This document shows, piece after piece, positions 1-11,372 of a stretch of DNA of 64,000 nucleotides (position 1 is its first letter; each line of letters begins with the position of its first letter). The DNA is from Chelonoidis abingdonii (taxonomy: Eukaryota; Chordata; Testudines; Testudinidae), in assembly GCF_003597395.2 (NCBI RefSeq), contig NC_133774.1, positions 45,559,485 to 45,623,484 of the forward strand, in the 5' to 3' direction. A program made the translations under genes and the position numbers. Below the pieces are notes generated by a model. The model was given only the letters and a program-made list of their open reading frames with translations. It did no database searches and had not been told where the DNA came from.

Positions 1-1700
1 GTTAGTCTTAATTTTTGGTCTCCAGAAATATTTGCTTCTTTCTCAGTCTTTGGATCCTTGTTTTGTTAAATTTCTTAATTTGTACCTGGTGATCTCTCTT
101 CTCTTTGGGACTTGAAAGCAAAATGGGGATCAGTTCTAGTATTCAAAACAGCAGACCCACCTACTCTTTGCCTCCATGCTAAAATTATCTTTGATCACTG
201 TAAAGCAGAATCTAGCCCTTGTGCTCCAGAACCTCCTGAAGGAGGAACATGCATCACGAATGCAGTGGAATTTTATTCTCTTAATATTCTGGTTTTTAAA
301 GTATTGTGTAAACATTTGTCTACACTGGTGCTTCACTTGCCTCTGTAAAAGGGAATCCCAGGGACCATACATTTTAAAGGCCTTGACTTCTTTTTTTATA
401 TTTCTGACTCTCAACCCTCCAATCCCTTGTTAATATGCGTTATTGTATTTCCCGCATCTGAAATGGAAATGCCCAGAAATGAGGCATCTCTCTATATCAC
501 AGGTATGTCTGTTGGAACCAGAACCCTTGGCTTGGATTAGTGAGGACTGTCATGATTCAATCTCTACCATGGGAGGAGGCTTTCTAGCTTAGAAGTAGAC
601 CTTAAACCTACTAACCTTACTAATAGTTATGGTTTTTAATGTGACTTAAAGCTGTTCCACATGTCAGTGTATTATAAAACACACAGTTTGAAGTTATTTC
701 AAACATATTGACTTATTTCCTCAAGTTGTTTTTTCCTGCTCTGACTGCTGTAGATCATAAGCCATTTGCACAAATCTCTTAACTGCTGTTGAGTCTTGAA
801 ATCTTTTCAGCATTTTAACAAGGCTTTAGAAGTTCTGATAAGTCAAAGCTGGGGGGTGCAGACCTGTAGTTGTATGTTAGCCAAAGAATTCTCAATCTGA
901 AGCCTAATCAAATTTTGGAAAACGATAAGGAAATCAAGTAATGTTACACATACCTTAATTTTATTTTTCTCCTAATGAAATCTATCCAGATGCGTACATG
1001 TTACTGGGCAGTATTTATGAGCCTGGTGTGAAGAAAATTAATTTGTTAGAGATACTTTCAGCTTGAGCCTCATACCAAAATTTAGAATATAAAACTCCAG
1101 AAAATATTTACAAGAAATGTAATAAGGTCCATTGTACTGCTTTAGTTAGTACAAATTAAAGTTTAATTTTCCGTGCCATTTCCAAAACTGGGATGCAAAA
1201 TATCCAAAACTTAAACATTCTAAAATGTTTTTTTAAAAATGTTTAGTCTTTTTTTAAAGTTATTTTTAATAATAAAATTTCAAATAAGCTTTATCATCTC
1301 TTGGTGTACTTTTTTTTAAAAAAAAAATTGTATTCCAATAACATGGATGTTTGCTAGTTTAAGCTTATTTAACTGTTTGTGAATGTTATGAGCTGTAGCA
1401 ACTTTAGGATTGTTTTGAAGTTTGAGCTGTTAATGATTTCAGAATTTAAAAACAATTTCTTAATTGTAAAATCAGCTGTAAACAGTTTTGTCTTTTTAAA
1501 GCATGTTAATGGGTTTTCAAGAAACATTTCTTTTATATGTTGAGTGTAAGCTGTTAGTTTTAATGCTTATTAGACCAATAAAGTTCTGCCTGTTTGAAAT
1601 TACAATTGTTTTACATGTACAAAGCTTTTTAGAATTCTAACAGCATAATTTAATAAAGTTTGTGTTTAGTTCTTTGGCAAATACATATTTAGGGCATAAC
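1..1700 (+). other. AT-rich stretch, possible 3' UTR of a convergent gene
   Basis: This stretch has no coding potential. It is AT-rich with T and A runs and ends with two AATAAA hexamers on the plus strand (1577-1582 and 1652-1657); the second is followed by a GT-rich stretch (gtttgtgttta). In mammals SERINC5 lies tail-to-tail with THBS4, so this may be its 3' UTR. I see no SERINC5 codons, so the link is synteny-based inference only. Confidence 0.25.
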
Positions 1701-3960
1701 TGGCTGAGGAAAATTTCTTTTTTATTAAAAGCTTTTTTTGTGTTTGAGAATTTCTGAAGTCTGTCCTGCAGTAATGTATGGACTTAATAGCTATTGCCGG
1801 TTGTATAAGCTGGTCTGTTTATCTGTTAGACATGTGACATCCACTCATGTTCCACCAGAATATGATCTGATAGTCGTGACAGATTTGTCAGTGGAATCTG
1901 GTCAAATAATCGTCAAATGAATGACGATGAGATTGCAATGCCCTTCTTTTGACAGTGTTTTTAGCTTATGCATGCGTGGGAAGTAGGTGCTGATATAATC
2001 GTTTTAAGATGGGTAGGCGGAAGCAGAGTGAGTCACTTAACCCAAGACTGTACAACAAACCAATGATAAAACTGAACCTAGAAAACAGAGTTCTACTTCA
2101 CTGTTCTATCCAGACTGCCATATTCCTAGGTCTAAAGGCTACCTCTAAAACTGAAAAAAAACTACATTGCTCACTATTTAGTAACATTTTCTGGTCTGAA
2201 CAGTTTTTGTACCTCTAACTATATTGACTATATAGAAACATTTAAAACCATAGTGGGATGTCAGCATGAGAGAGTTGTGCTTCTTTAACTCACTTCTTTA
2301 AACTGCTATAGCTACCACCATACACCAACACTGTCGATATTCTAAGATTTCTTCTGTTTTTGTAGTGTGTTCTGATTGCCTTTTCTGGGCACTATTATTC
2401 ACCCACTCCTCTGCCTGGCTACTTGGCAGAACATTTTTCATGACTGAGTAGATCCTGAGAGTCAGTGATGGGACAAGCTGAGCAGGTGAGTGCTTCCCAA
2501 AGGAGAATGTGAAAAGAACATTCAATGTGAAAAGAATGTACCAGGACCTTCAGTAAGGGAAGAGTTTTTTGATTTGCAGATCCAGGGCCTAATCCTGTCC
2601 TAGCCTAGATCATCCCTGAAAGTGGCTCCTGTGCAAGAGGAACCTTTCTGGCTAGCAGAGAGCTGTGGTGAAGGCTTTACACCATCCCCACTCCAGTTTC
2701 AGTTCAGTCCCTGGTCTGCCTCCTATGCCAGGAATTGGGAGTGCACTGCACTATTGATATTCTCTGTTCTCCAGGAACCAGAGGGATCCATGGGAAGCAG
2801 AGAATAAGGCAGAGCACTAGGCTACTCTAATTTAGGCCCTTCCCAGCCTGCCTCCAGAGTGTGGTGAGCACACACAGGATGAATGCCTCAAGCATAGGAA
2901 TAGAGTAACAATCAGTCTTTGAGGTCTCAAGGCTGTGGCAGCACAGCTTTCTTGAACGTGGGGTGCCTGTAGATGTCCAGGTTTAGCCTAACTTACTCGT
3001 TTTTCCTGACTGAACATTTCTAGCTGTCTTCATTGCAATGAGAGCTTTAAAAATAGAACTCCCTAATGTTCAATTTGTCATGCTAACTTTTCCTACAGTT
3101 GGCCTTCTGGTCCCATGAAGCCAATGGCCACAGCTCCTTCAATTCTAGGGCAGGCTGCTAAATATTTTGTAGTGGGAATGCTGCTGGGTCTGCCCTGGTG
3201 GTGAAATGGCTGCTGTGAGATCCAACTCCAGATCTTCTCATTCTGACTCTGATGCTACTTCTGAGGCCTTGTTGAAGTCACATAATCTCTTGGCCTTGTT
3301 TCTATCTGTAAAATGGGGCTATATCAACTTTTCTTGTAGGGTGCCGGGATGGTCTTTGCTGTCTTGTTTCCCCAAGCCATTCCATCTAAACTGTTCTTCC
3401 TCTCTAATTTGTCTTCTGTACTCTTTCTAATTGCATTTGGTGGCTGAGGGAAGCAACTGCTGACTTCAGAACATGAAGCCTTGCTGAAGAAAATAATACA
3501 ATTCTGTTAACTCCTGTTTAGTGCCAGCCAACTGAATGCTTTCTACCTCTGCTCTAGTCATCACTTACTTCTGTTTGAGCATGTCCTACTGGCACACTGC
3601 CCTTTGGTGCCTGTCACATACTTGTATGGACCCACTGGCTGTCATTACTGTTGGGTCAACAATGAGTCTAAATAGAGCTGCTGGCTCTTGTACTGAAGCT
3701 GTTCCTGTAGTACAGGTCAAAGGGAATGGTAACATTTAATCCCTAGAATATTTATACCAAGGAGGAATGTAATTTTTCCAGGCCATCAAAGGCAGAATTT
3801 TGCTGTTGCAGCTGTGTAGCCACCAAGAAACGTGTTGCATTGCATATAACCCAACTTGCAGCCCAGCACAACAACTAAGCACAAAGATACTAATCCTCAT
3901 TTTACTGAAGACAGCCCTGAGGGCTAAATTACGGACATAATCCCTTCCTAGTCCCCTGCT
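1701..3960. other. Intergenic, no gene seen
   Basis: Short unsupported ORFs only. A MIR-like SINE fragment sits at about 3225-3350; the rest shows nothing I recognise. Confidence 0.5.
3225..3350 (+). repeat. MIR-like SINE fragment
   Basis: It contains the MIR core words near the 3' half: cttgttgaagtcacataatctc, then tatctgtaaaatggggctat. Old tRNA-derived CORE-SINE, diverged. Confidence 0.5.
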
Positions 3961-4338
3961 ATGTCTACACTAAACATTGTTGACCTAACTTACATTGGCA
4001 TACAGCCACCGCAGTTATTAAATTGCTTGTGTGCGCACACACTTGGCTCCTTGTGTCAGCAGTGTGTGTTCTCATCATGAGCGCTTGTGTCGATTTTATT
4101 GTCAGTGTGGGGCCATGTGAGATGGCTCCTGCAGGCCAGCAACAGTTGACATAAGCGTGTCTACACTGACCCTGTCTCATCGACCATGACACTATGCCAA
4201 TCAGGGAGGTGGGGTTATTAAATCGGCACAGAGAGGCACTTGGGTCAACAGGAGCCAAATTTAAGTGAAGACACTTCCAGAGCTAGGTAGATGCAAGGCA
4301 GCTAATGTCCACCTAACCCTGTAATGTAGACCAGGCCT
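3961..4338. mobile_element. MITE with GTCTACACT-type ends
   Basis: It begins tatgtctacacta and ends atgtagaccaggcct, roughly inverted ends about 380 bp apart. An internal 'tctacactgac' echoes the ends. This is a common turtle non-autonomous DNA transposon type; no ORF. I do not know its database name. Confidence 0.55.
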
Positions 4339-5373
4339 CAGTGTCTGATTAGCTTGGGAAAGAAGTGCTAAACTGCATGCTAGGGTGCTGTGTAACAAGT
4401 TCCTTTCTGACTCTACTGTTGCATCAGCAGAATTTTTTGCTCTGATTGCCGGGAAAGATAACACTCCCCTGTGGCATGAACATGCTGATTAAATGTTCCC
4501 ATTCCTATTGAGCTGTACTACACTAACAGCTGCAATACAAAGTCTCTGAAGCTGCTTCCATTAAGAAAAATACTACTTTTGGTTTTGCTTGTCTGTGCAA
4601 ACATGGCAATAATCTGGAAACTATGGAATTGTAACAGTGGAGAGGTGGTTATTAGTACTCTTAATTACCGGTCAGTGTTGGGACCCATATTTCCAGCTAC
4701 AAACACTCCCTGCCCCCTTTTCCATTTTGCAAGAGACAAGACCCTGCACTGGATGGAATTTCCCTAAGCAGCATATTTCAAATTTCCCCTGAATTCATGT
4801 AACCAAGAGTTCTTCCTTACTTCCCATTTTCAAACCGAATAACATGTGGTATCAGTTGTCAGAAATGTCTTTAATTTTCAGCTGTCTTCCTCTTGGGGAA
4901 AATCTGGAAAAATTAAACACTTTCTGCAAAGTCATATTTTTGTGACAGATGCCTGCACCATAGTTAATACCATGACTGAACAGCAGGGGTCCAGTCAAGC
5001 ATAGCTAGAAACTTTTAACTAAAGCTTTGACAAAATGTTAATGCAAACAGATCTAGCTGCTGTAACAGAGTAGCCGGTGAAAGCACTAATGGCAGCCTCA
5101 AGTATTAAAAAACCTCTAGTCAGACCTCAAAATTGTGATTGGCTTAAATCATGAGGTATTTATTTTTAAAAAAATACATTCTATGGGTTTTATTTGCCTT
5201 GTTTCTGAGCCTTTAGAGTGTACTTCAATCACATTTTCAAAGTTTGTCTCTACAACTATGAGTTATGGCACTTATGAGGGTTATAGTGGATCACAAATTG
5301 TATTTGAGTCAACAAGGTGGTGCAGTTGCAAAGGAGGCTAATATGCTGCAGAATTTTAACAAGTGTCATATGT
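4339..5373. other. Intergenic, nothing recognised
   Basis: No gene, RNA or clear repeat seen here. Confidence 0.4.
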
Positions 5374-5910
5374 AAGACACAGGAGATAGTTGTCCCGCTT
5401 TACTTGGCACTGGTGAGGCATCAGCTGGAGTAGTGTATCCGTTTGGGTGCCACACTTTAGGAAAGATGTGAACAAATTAAAGGGAGTCTATAGGGCAGCA
5501 ACAAAAATGATAAAAGGTTTAGGAAAGCTGCTCTCTGAGGAAAGGTTAAAAAAATCTGGGCATGTTCAGTCTTTAGTAAAGACTGAGGAGGGACCTGATA
5601 GCAGTTTTCTAATATGTTAGGTCTGTAGCAAAGAGAGTGGTGATCAGTTGTGCACTGAAGGTAGGACAAGAAACAATGGGCTTAATTTGCAGTAAGGGAG
5701 ATTTAGGTTAGGTATCAGGAGAAACTTAAGGCTAGTTAAGCAGTGAAGTAGGCTACCAAAGGAGGCTGTTGGATTCCTGTCATTAATAGTCTCTTAGAAC
5801 AGGTTAAACACCTGTCGGGGTGGTCTAGGTATACTTAGTCCTGCCTCAGCGGAGGAGAGGGGGCTGCTGGATAACCTCTCAAGGTCCCTTCCTGCCCTCC
5901 ATTTCTATGA
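5374..5910 (+). mobile_element. CR1 LINE 3' fragment
   Basis: Decayed reverse-transcriptase C-terminal coding sequence and 3' UTR of CR1: ggtgaggcatcagctggagta, gcaacaaaaatgataaaagg, ctctcaaggtcccttcc and an end in catttctatga (CR1 tails end in ATTCTATGA-like repeats). Many stops. 5'-truncated like most CR1 copies. Confidence 0.8.
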
Positions 5911-6589
5911 GGGCTAGAAACTTACCATCTCTAAATGAAAGCTGAGATTCTCATGGAATCTCTTGACCCCAGGAGCTTCAAGAAAAGCACAAACTATCAT
6001 GAGACTTGATAACATCGTGAGCTGGCAACACTTTGAAACTCAAGGGTTCTGATGACTAGACTACCTCTTGGCATTTTAAACTTAAATACAAAACCAAGTA
6101 GCCAGCTATGTTTGAGAGGTGTGAAAAAGTTTGGCGTTTGGTGGCTTAGCTGGAGGAACTTACAGAAATATTAGGGAAGAAGGGCCAAACTTCTACTGTT
6201 TCCTCTGCAAAAGTTAGTAAATATAATACTAAAAAGATGCAAATTTCCATTCTCTTGTGAAGTGAGATTGTGCCAAATATGGAGACTAACTCACTCTTTT
6301 AAGTGTAAAACAGGGATTCTAATTCTTCACTGCAAAATCTCAGTGCAGCCCTACCTCTGAATTTACTACTGCTATTTCCAGAATTCTGCACATTCCTATC
6401 AAAGGGAGATCCTGGCTGCTTTGGTTTGATGATTTGTACTTAATCTTCCTTGAAGGTCTGTGGGGAACTGAAGCTTCTGACATCTATTTGCATTGGTATT
6501 TTACCATTTGTCGTGTTAATGAAAGAGTTAACAAATAACTTGTGGCACTGACCATGAGATCTTTGATCCTAGGGTAATCACATGGTGGC

Positions 6590-6790
6590 CATCTGAGAAC
6601 GTGAAGTGCTTTCTGGGGGGTACTTTCATTTAAGTAGAATTTACCCTTGCAACACCCATGTGAGAAAAATGATTAGGCCCATTTTACAGATGTGGAACTG
6701 TAACTTGGATTTTGACTTGCCAAAGGCATAGGACAGGAATACAGCTCAGATCTCCTGACTCATTCTCAGTTTTATCCACAGAACCATCCT
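6590..6790 (-). repeat. MIR-like SINE, reverse orientation
   Basis: cccattttacagatgtggaactg and gatctcctgactcattctcag are the reverse complement of MIR core and head sequence. Confidence 0.5.
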
Positions 6791-7474
6791 TCGTCCTTTA
6801 AAACTGAAAGGTTTCAGCATTTTCACTTTGATGCAAAGGTTGGAAGAATGAAAGTGAGGGAAATAATTCTGCTGCCCAAGTAGGAAAGCAAATTCTTTAT
6901 TTGTTCTGCTGCACTTGCCCAACTTCATATCGGCCCCGTGCTCCGTTTCACTTCTCAAGCCTGCAACAGTGCAGTCAGAAAGTTCCCCTCTCATTTTTCT
7001 TCCCCAAATGAGCATGGGGTATAGCTGGCAAAATGCAGACAGGGTGATGGCAAGTTTTTTAATTGGTGTGTTAGTGCCCAAATAGGCAACCAAATCCCAG
7101 CAATCGGTGTCTGTAATACATCCTCCTGGTAGCTTCAGTTGTAGACTTTAATCTCCATGTCGCCTGTGAAAACTTTTGTGCAGTGTTGCTAATGCAGAAT
7201 TCCTACCACATTCCACCCCATGGACAGCAATGTTTCCATGGCTGAGTATATGCAAGTCTGGGTAGTTACATGGCCATGGATTTGAATCCTCAGATTTCTC
7301 TCAAGGGGAATAAAAGTCACCATCTGCATAAGTCTGTGAACTCATTAAGGAAGAGCATCTGTATGGACTTGAAGAGTAGACAGCCCTGCACTAGGTACTG
7401 TATGGTGTGGGAGCTAGCAGACTAGCCCCATTCTGAGGAAAATGCTATTGGTGTGCTAACTTTTAGGCTACTAG

Positions 7475-9015
7475 GGGACAAATTTTCCTTGGTGTAACTC
7501 TGACACCAATCCAGATAAATTTGGCCTGGTGGCAAATCTCAAAAGATGATGGTATAAGCGCCAAAGCAGCTCAGTTGCTGTGTCCCCTGTGGCAGCATGG
7601 CGGGTGGCTGGACAGTCCTGTTCTCGAATGGCAGTCTTTGCCACAAATAGTGCAGGCATAAAATGCACTGCCAGAGGATGAAGCTGGCACACCACTAGTG
7701 CTTAAGGCCAGCTGCGCTTTCCTCTCTCTCAGCCATATCTCTTCAGCCTCTGACTCCCTGGCATAGCTCAGGACTCCAACATAGCCAGTTGCTAGCTGCA
7801 TCTCCCCAGATTGTGGGGTTGATGTTGAAAGTTTTCAGATCATTCTTGGAAATGTCTTTGAACCTGAGCTTTTGTTGGCCCAGTAGCTTTGGCATCACAA
7901 GTTCTCCACATAGAAGATCCATTGGAATGCATCCATAGGCCATCCAGTGCAGATGACCAAGTTAAGGGAGACATCTGTGTTTGTGTGTAGTGATGAGACT
8001 TGGCAATTTTGCTTTCTGAGGTGTCCGAAACTTTGTTTTTTCACAAGTGGAAGGTGTTTAGTTTTCTTTCATGCCTGCTGCATATGGGCCAGGTTTCACC
8101 ACCATACAGAAGCATGCTCAGAAGGCAGAGCGGGTAGATCTGTATCCTGATGTTCAATGTTCATTTCCTATGACGCCACATGTGCTTGGTCAGTTGACCG
8201 AATGTGGTAGCTGTTTTCCTGATGTGATAATTAAGTTAGTAATCTTGAGATAAGTTATCAAATACAGTTGATTCTAGATCACAAAACTTTATGCACGATT
8301 TCTAGCATGTTGTTAACCATTGACATCTCTGGTGCAGCAAACATGTCTTGTGCCATAAACATTGTCTTCTTTAGATTATTAGTCCAAATTCATAACAAGT
8401 TGTCATAACACTACTTAAAAGTTGTTTAAGCACCTCTTCATTGTATGTGATGAGCCCTGTGGTGTTGGCAAAATAAAATAGTTCTCTTAGCAGCAGATGT
8501 CTGACTTTGCTTTTTGCTCTAAAGTGTGCAATGCTGAAAAGTTTTCCATTTGATCTTGGATGGAGATGTATGCCCTCAGTGCTAGATGAGAAGCATGCCA
8601 AAGCGACAGAGAAAAAAATACTAAAGAGTATTGGTGCCAAAACATATCCCTGTTTGACACCACTGTGGATTAGACTAATCCCAATCATACTGGACTGTAG
8701 TCTTCATGCCATCATAGAACGATTGAATCACAGTGAAGAGGATTGAGGTGGGGGTGGGGGAACCAATTCTCTCTGACAATTGAAAAAGACCTTTCTTCTG
8801 CCCAGGTCAAAAGCTGTTGTAAGATCTACAAAGGCCACACAGAAAGGTTTTTCTTTGTTCTTGACACTTTTCTTGCAGTTGGCTCAATGCAAAGAGCATG
8901 TAGATAATAGATCTACTGGCATGGAAGCTGCACTGATTCTCTGCATAAACACATTCAGGAAGAACTTGCAGTCTTTTGAGAAGGCCCTGTGTGAACACCT
9001 TGCCAGCAGCACTTA
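7475..9015 (-). mobile_element. Dead non-LTR LINE: reverse transcriptase and C-terminal zinc finger
   Basis: The minus strand holds pieces of a LINE ORF2 in several frames. RT motif A survives as VDLTTAFD near 8800. Motif B survives as SGVKQGYVLAPILFSIFF near 8640. The catalytic motif C region reads FANTT instead of F/Y-A-D-D near 8470. A C-terminal C2H2-like finger (CTICGKDCHSRTGLSSH) lies near 7620-7670. The motif set resembles RTE-like LINEs that end in a Cys/His finger; I cannot fix the clade. Stops and frameshifts throughout, so inactive. Confidence 0.65.
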
Positions 9016-9417
9016 GAACTTATTCTGCAGTTATCCAATCACTCCAATCACCTTTGTTTTTATATGTTTTGATATTCGTATCCTTTATGGCTTGTGGTAC
9101 CCCATTTGACTGCCAGCAGGCAAGCAAGACATTGGGCTGATGCTTAAGCACAACCTGTCCCCATTTGTCTAATACCTTAGGGACCAGCCAGACTCCAAAG
9201 TTTTCAGCCAGGCTGCTGGGAGATGAGAGAGAGAGGCACTTTCTAACCTTTGGGGAACATGAGGGGACTCCTGAAAACTCCGTAGTCTCTGCCCCCTCCC
9301 TCCATCTATTGTTCATAAGATGACTAATCTCCCCAACAGCCTTAATCACTCTCATTAGGAACCCACTGGAGGAGAGGAAAGGAGATGGTCCCATGTGGAG
9401 CTGTAGGAGTAAGACTA
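9016..9417. other. Intergenic, nothing recognised
   Basis: No gene or clear repeat seen between the dead LINE and the first palindromic MITE. Confidence 0.4.
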
Positions 9418-9716
9418 TAAGGGTACGTCCAGACTACCCGCCGTATCGGCGGGTAGCAATTGATTTTTCGGGATCAATATATCACGTCTCATCTAGACAC
9501 GATATATCGATTCCCCGAACGCGCTCCCGTCAACTGCGGAACTCCACTGGAGCGAGCGGTGGTAGCGGAGTCGATATGGGGAGCCGCAGACATCGATCCT
9601 GCGCTGTGAGGACCTGAGATAAATCGATCTAAGATACTTCAACTTCAGCTACACTATTCATGTAGCTGAAGTTGCATATCTTAGATCGATACCACCCCCA
9701 GTGTAGACCAGCCCTG
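9418..9716. mobile_element. Palindromic MITE, copy 1
   Basis: It starts ggtacgtccagactacccgc and ends gtgtagaccagccct. Inside are large hairpins: atcgatctaagata at 9624-9637 pairs with tatcttagatcgat at about 9678-9691, with nested cttcagctac / gtagctgaag. CpG-rich core (cgtatcggcggg). No ORF. The same family recurs 130 bp further on. Confidence 0.7.
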
Positions 9717-9849
9717 AGTAGCAGTGGGGAGCGAGGCAGGGATCCTGGAAGGATGAAGGAATGGGAGGGTGGGGGGCAGAGGAACAGAGACGATCTTTAT
9801 TCCTCTTCTGTCCCTCAGTAAAAAGCCCAGAGGATGAATATCCTAGGCT

Positions 9850-10142
9850 ACGTCTAGACTACCCGCTGTATCGGCGGGTTAAAATCGATTGCTCGGGGAT
9901 CGCTATATCGCGTCTCATCTAGACGCGATATATCGATCCCCGAGTGCGCTTATATAGATTCCGGAACTCCACCAACCCCAACAGAGTTCCGGAATCGACA
10001 TGGGGAGCCGCGGACATCGATCCCGCGCAGTGAAGATGGGTGAGTAATCCGATCTTAGATATTCGACTTCAGCTAGATTATTCACATAGCTGAAGTTGCG
10101 TATCTAAGATCGATTTCCCCTCGTAGTGTAGACCAGCCCCTA
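9850..10142. mobile_element. Palindromic MITE, copy 2 (direct orientation)
   Basis: Same family and orientation as the copy at 9418-9716 (gtctagactacccgctgtat to gtgtagaccagcccc). It retains more CpG sites (cgcgatatatcgatccccg), including a hairpin with about 20-bp arms around 9893-9945. This suggests it is the younger copy. Confidence 0.7.
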
Positions 10143-11170
10143 GACTTTACTGCTTGCAGGGTTCAGTTTTGCTAAGAAATATGAACGCCTTGTTTTCTTT
10201 TCCCTTCAGTGGAATGGATCCTAGCCAAGAAAATGACCCAAGATTTTAATAGGATTCTTCCTACAAGAGTGGAAGGGGGCGTATGGATTTTTCGGGTATA
10301 GCATTCAGAGGAAGAGCGAGAAACCCGTGACCATGCCTTCAGCCGCCTTGTGGTTTAGGCTTATACCTCCCACAAAGGAGAAATCTTCAGTATCTGTAGA
10401 AATTTTCACTGGAGTGAATGGATTAAATGCTGCCATCTTGTGGGCAGTTAAAATAAATTCCTATCTGCACTAGGAATTTCTCTTAATGCTGTTGTTTTGA
10501 AGATTTTTCCAAAGTGACTCAAATAGGCCAGCACAGCAACTTTAAGAACAGACCATTCTACATGCTGATTTGTACTCTGAACAGACACAGACAATCGTGA
10601 ATGTTTAACTACATAAATTACTTCCACACATGGAGCATGCAGCTGAGAGAGTCTGTGATTAACACTGCTTGCCAGGAACCTTGGAGAACTGAAGAGCTAG
10701 AGCTTGAGGCCAAACCCCACTGTTTGCAGAATTAGTTTCAGACATTTCTGTGGGTAGAAGCTGGCTTTTCATGGATGAAATTAGAAGGAAAACTTAGACT
10801 AAATCAGGAACAATTCTCAGAGTAGCCTATTAGGGAGTGGTCTGGAATAGTCCATGGGAAAGGGTGGGACCCGATCCTTTCTCACTGAAGACACAAAAAA
10901 ACTAGACTGGAAAAGAGCTACCCATGGGGAACAAACCTCCTGTGACAGGAGCATAGACTAGATGACCTAAGAGTTTGCTTCCAACTTGGCCTTCTACAAC
11001 TCTGAGAACCACTGATCATTTCATGCTGGTTGCATCCTTTGTTTTATGTGTGCGCGCAAGCAAAGTAGTGCCTCCCAGTTCATAGCCAAGCGTTTTTACG
11101 TTAAACTCCATGAGGCAGCGTGCCAAGCAATTTCCAAAGAAAGGGAAGCCCCAGCCTATTTTATCTACTT
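10143..11170. other. Downstream flank of THBS4
   Basis: No gene. A weak CR1 tail-like fragment (gactagatgacctaagagtt) lies at about 10950-11010; otherwise nothing recognised. Confidence 0.4.
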
Positions 11171-11176
11171 TTTATT
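11171..11176 (-). promoter_or_regulatory. Candidate poly(A) signal of THBS4
   Basis: AATAAA on the minus strand, about 135 nt after the THBS4 stop codon. It is the only canonical signal I saw in the first few hundred bases downstream. A longer 3' UTR using a further signal cannot be excluded. Confidence 0.35.
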
Positions 11177-11310
11177 TTCATATTTACATAAAAAGTCTGC
11201 AGTTATATCAGCCACAGGAGCTGCAGTGTGCACTCTTACAAAAAAAATCATAGCAGGAATGAAAGTATTGCTTTACTGTTTGAAATAGCAACATCAGTTT
11301 GCTTTCTGTG

Positions 11311-11372
11311 TTAAATATCTCCAACTCCAAGCTGCTGAGCTTGAAATTCCTGAAAGTCCTCTGGGATGGTGT
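11311..11372 (-). CDS. THBS4: THBS4 exon 22: C-terminal tail and stop codon
   Basis: The last coding exon finishes Asp and encodes TIPEDFQEFQAQQLGVGDI, then TAA at 11311-11313. The first part (DTIPEDFQEFQ) matches mammals; the last residues differ from the human tail (TQNFDRFDN). Acceptor gttttcag. No frameshift is needed to reach the stop. Confidence 0.95.
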
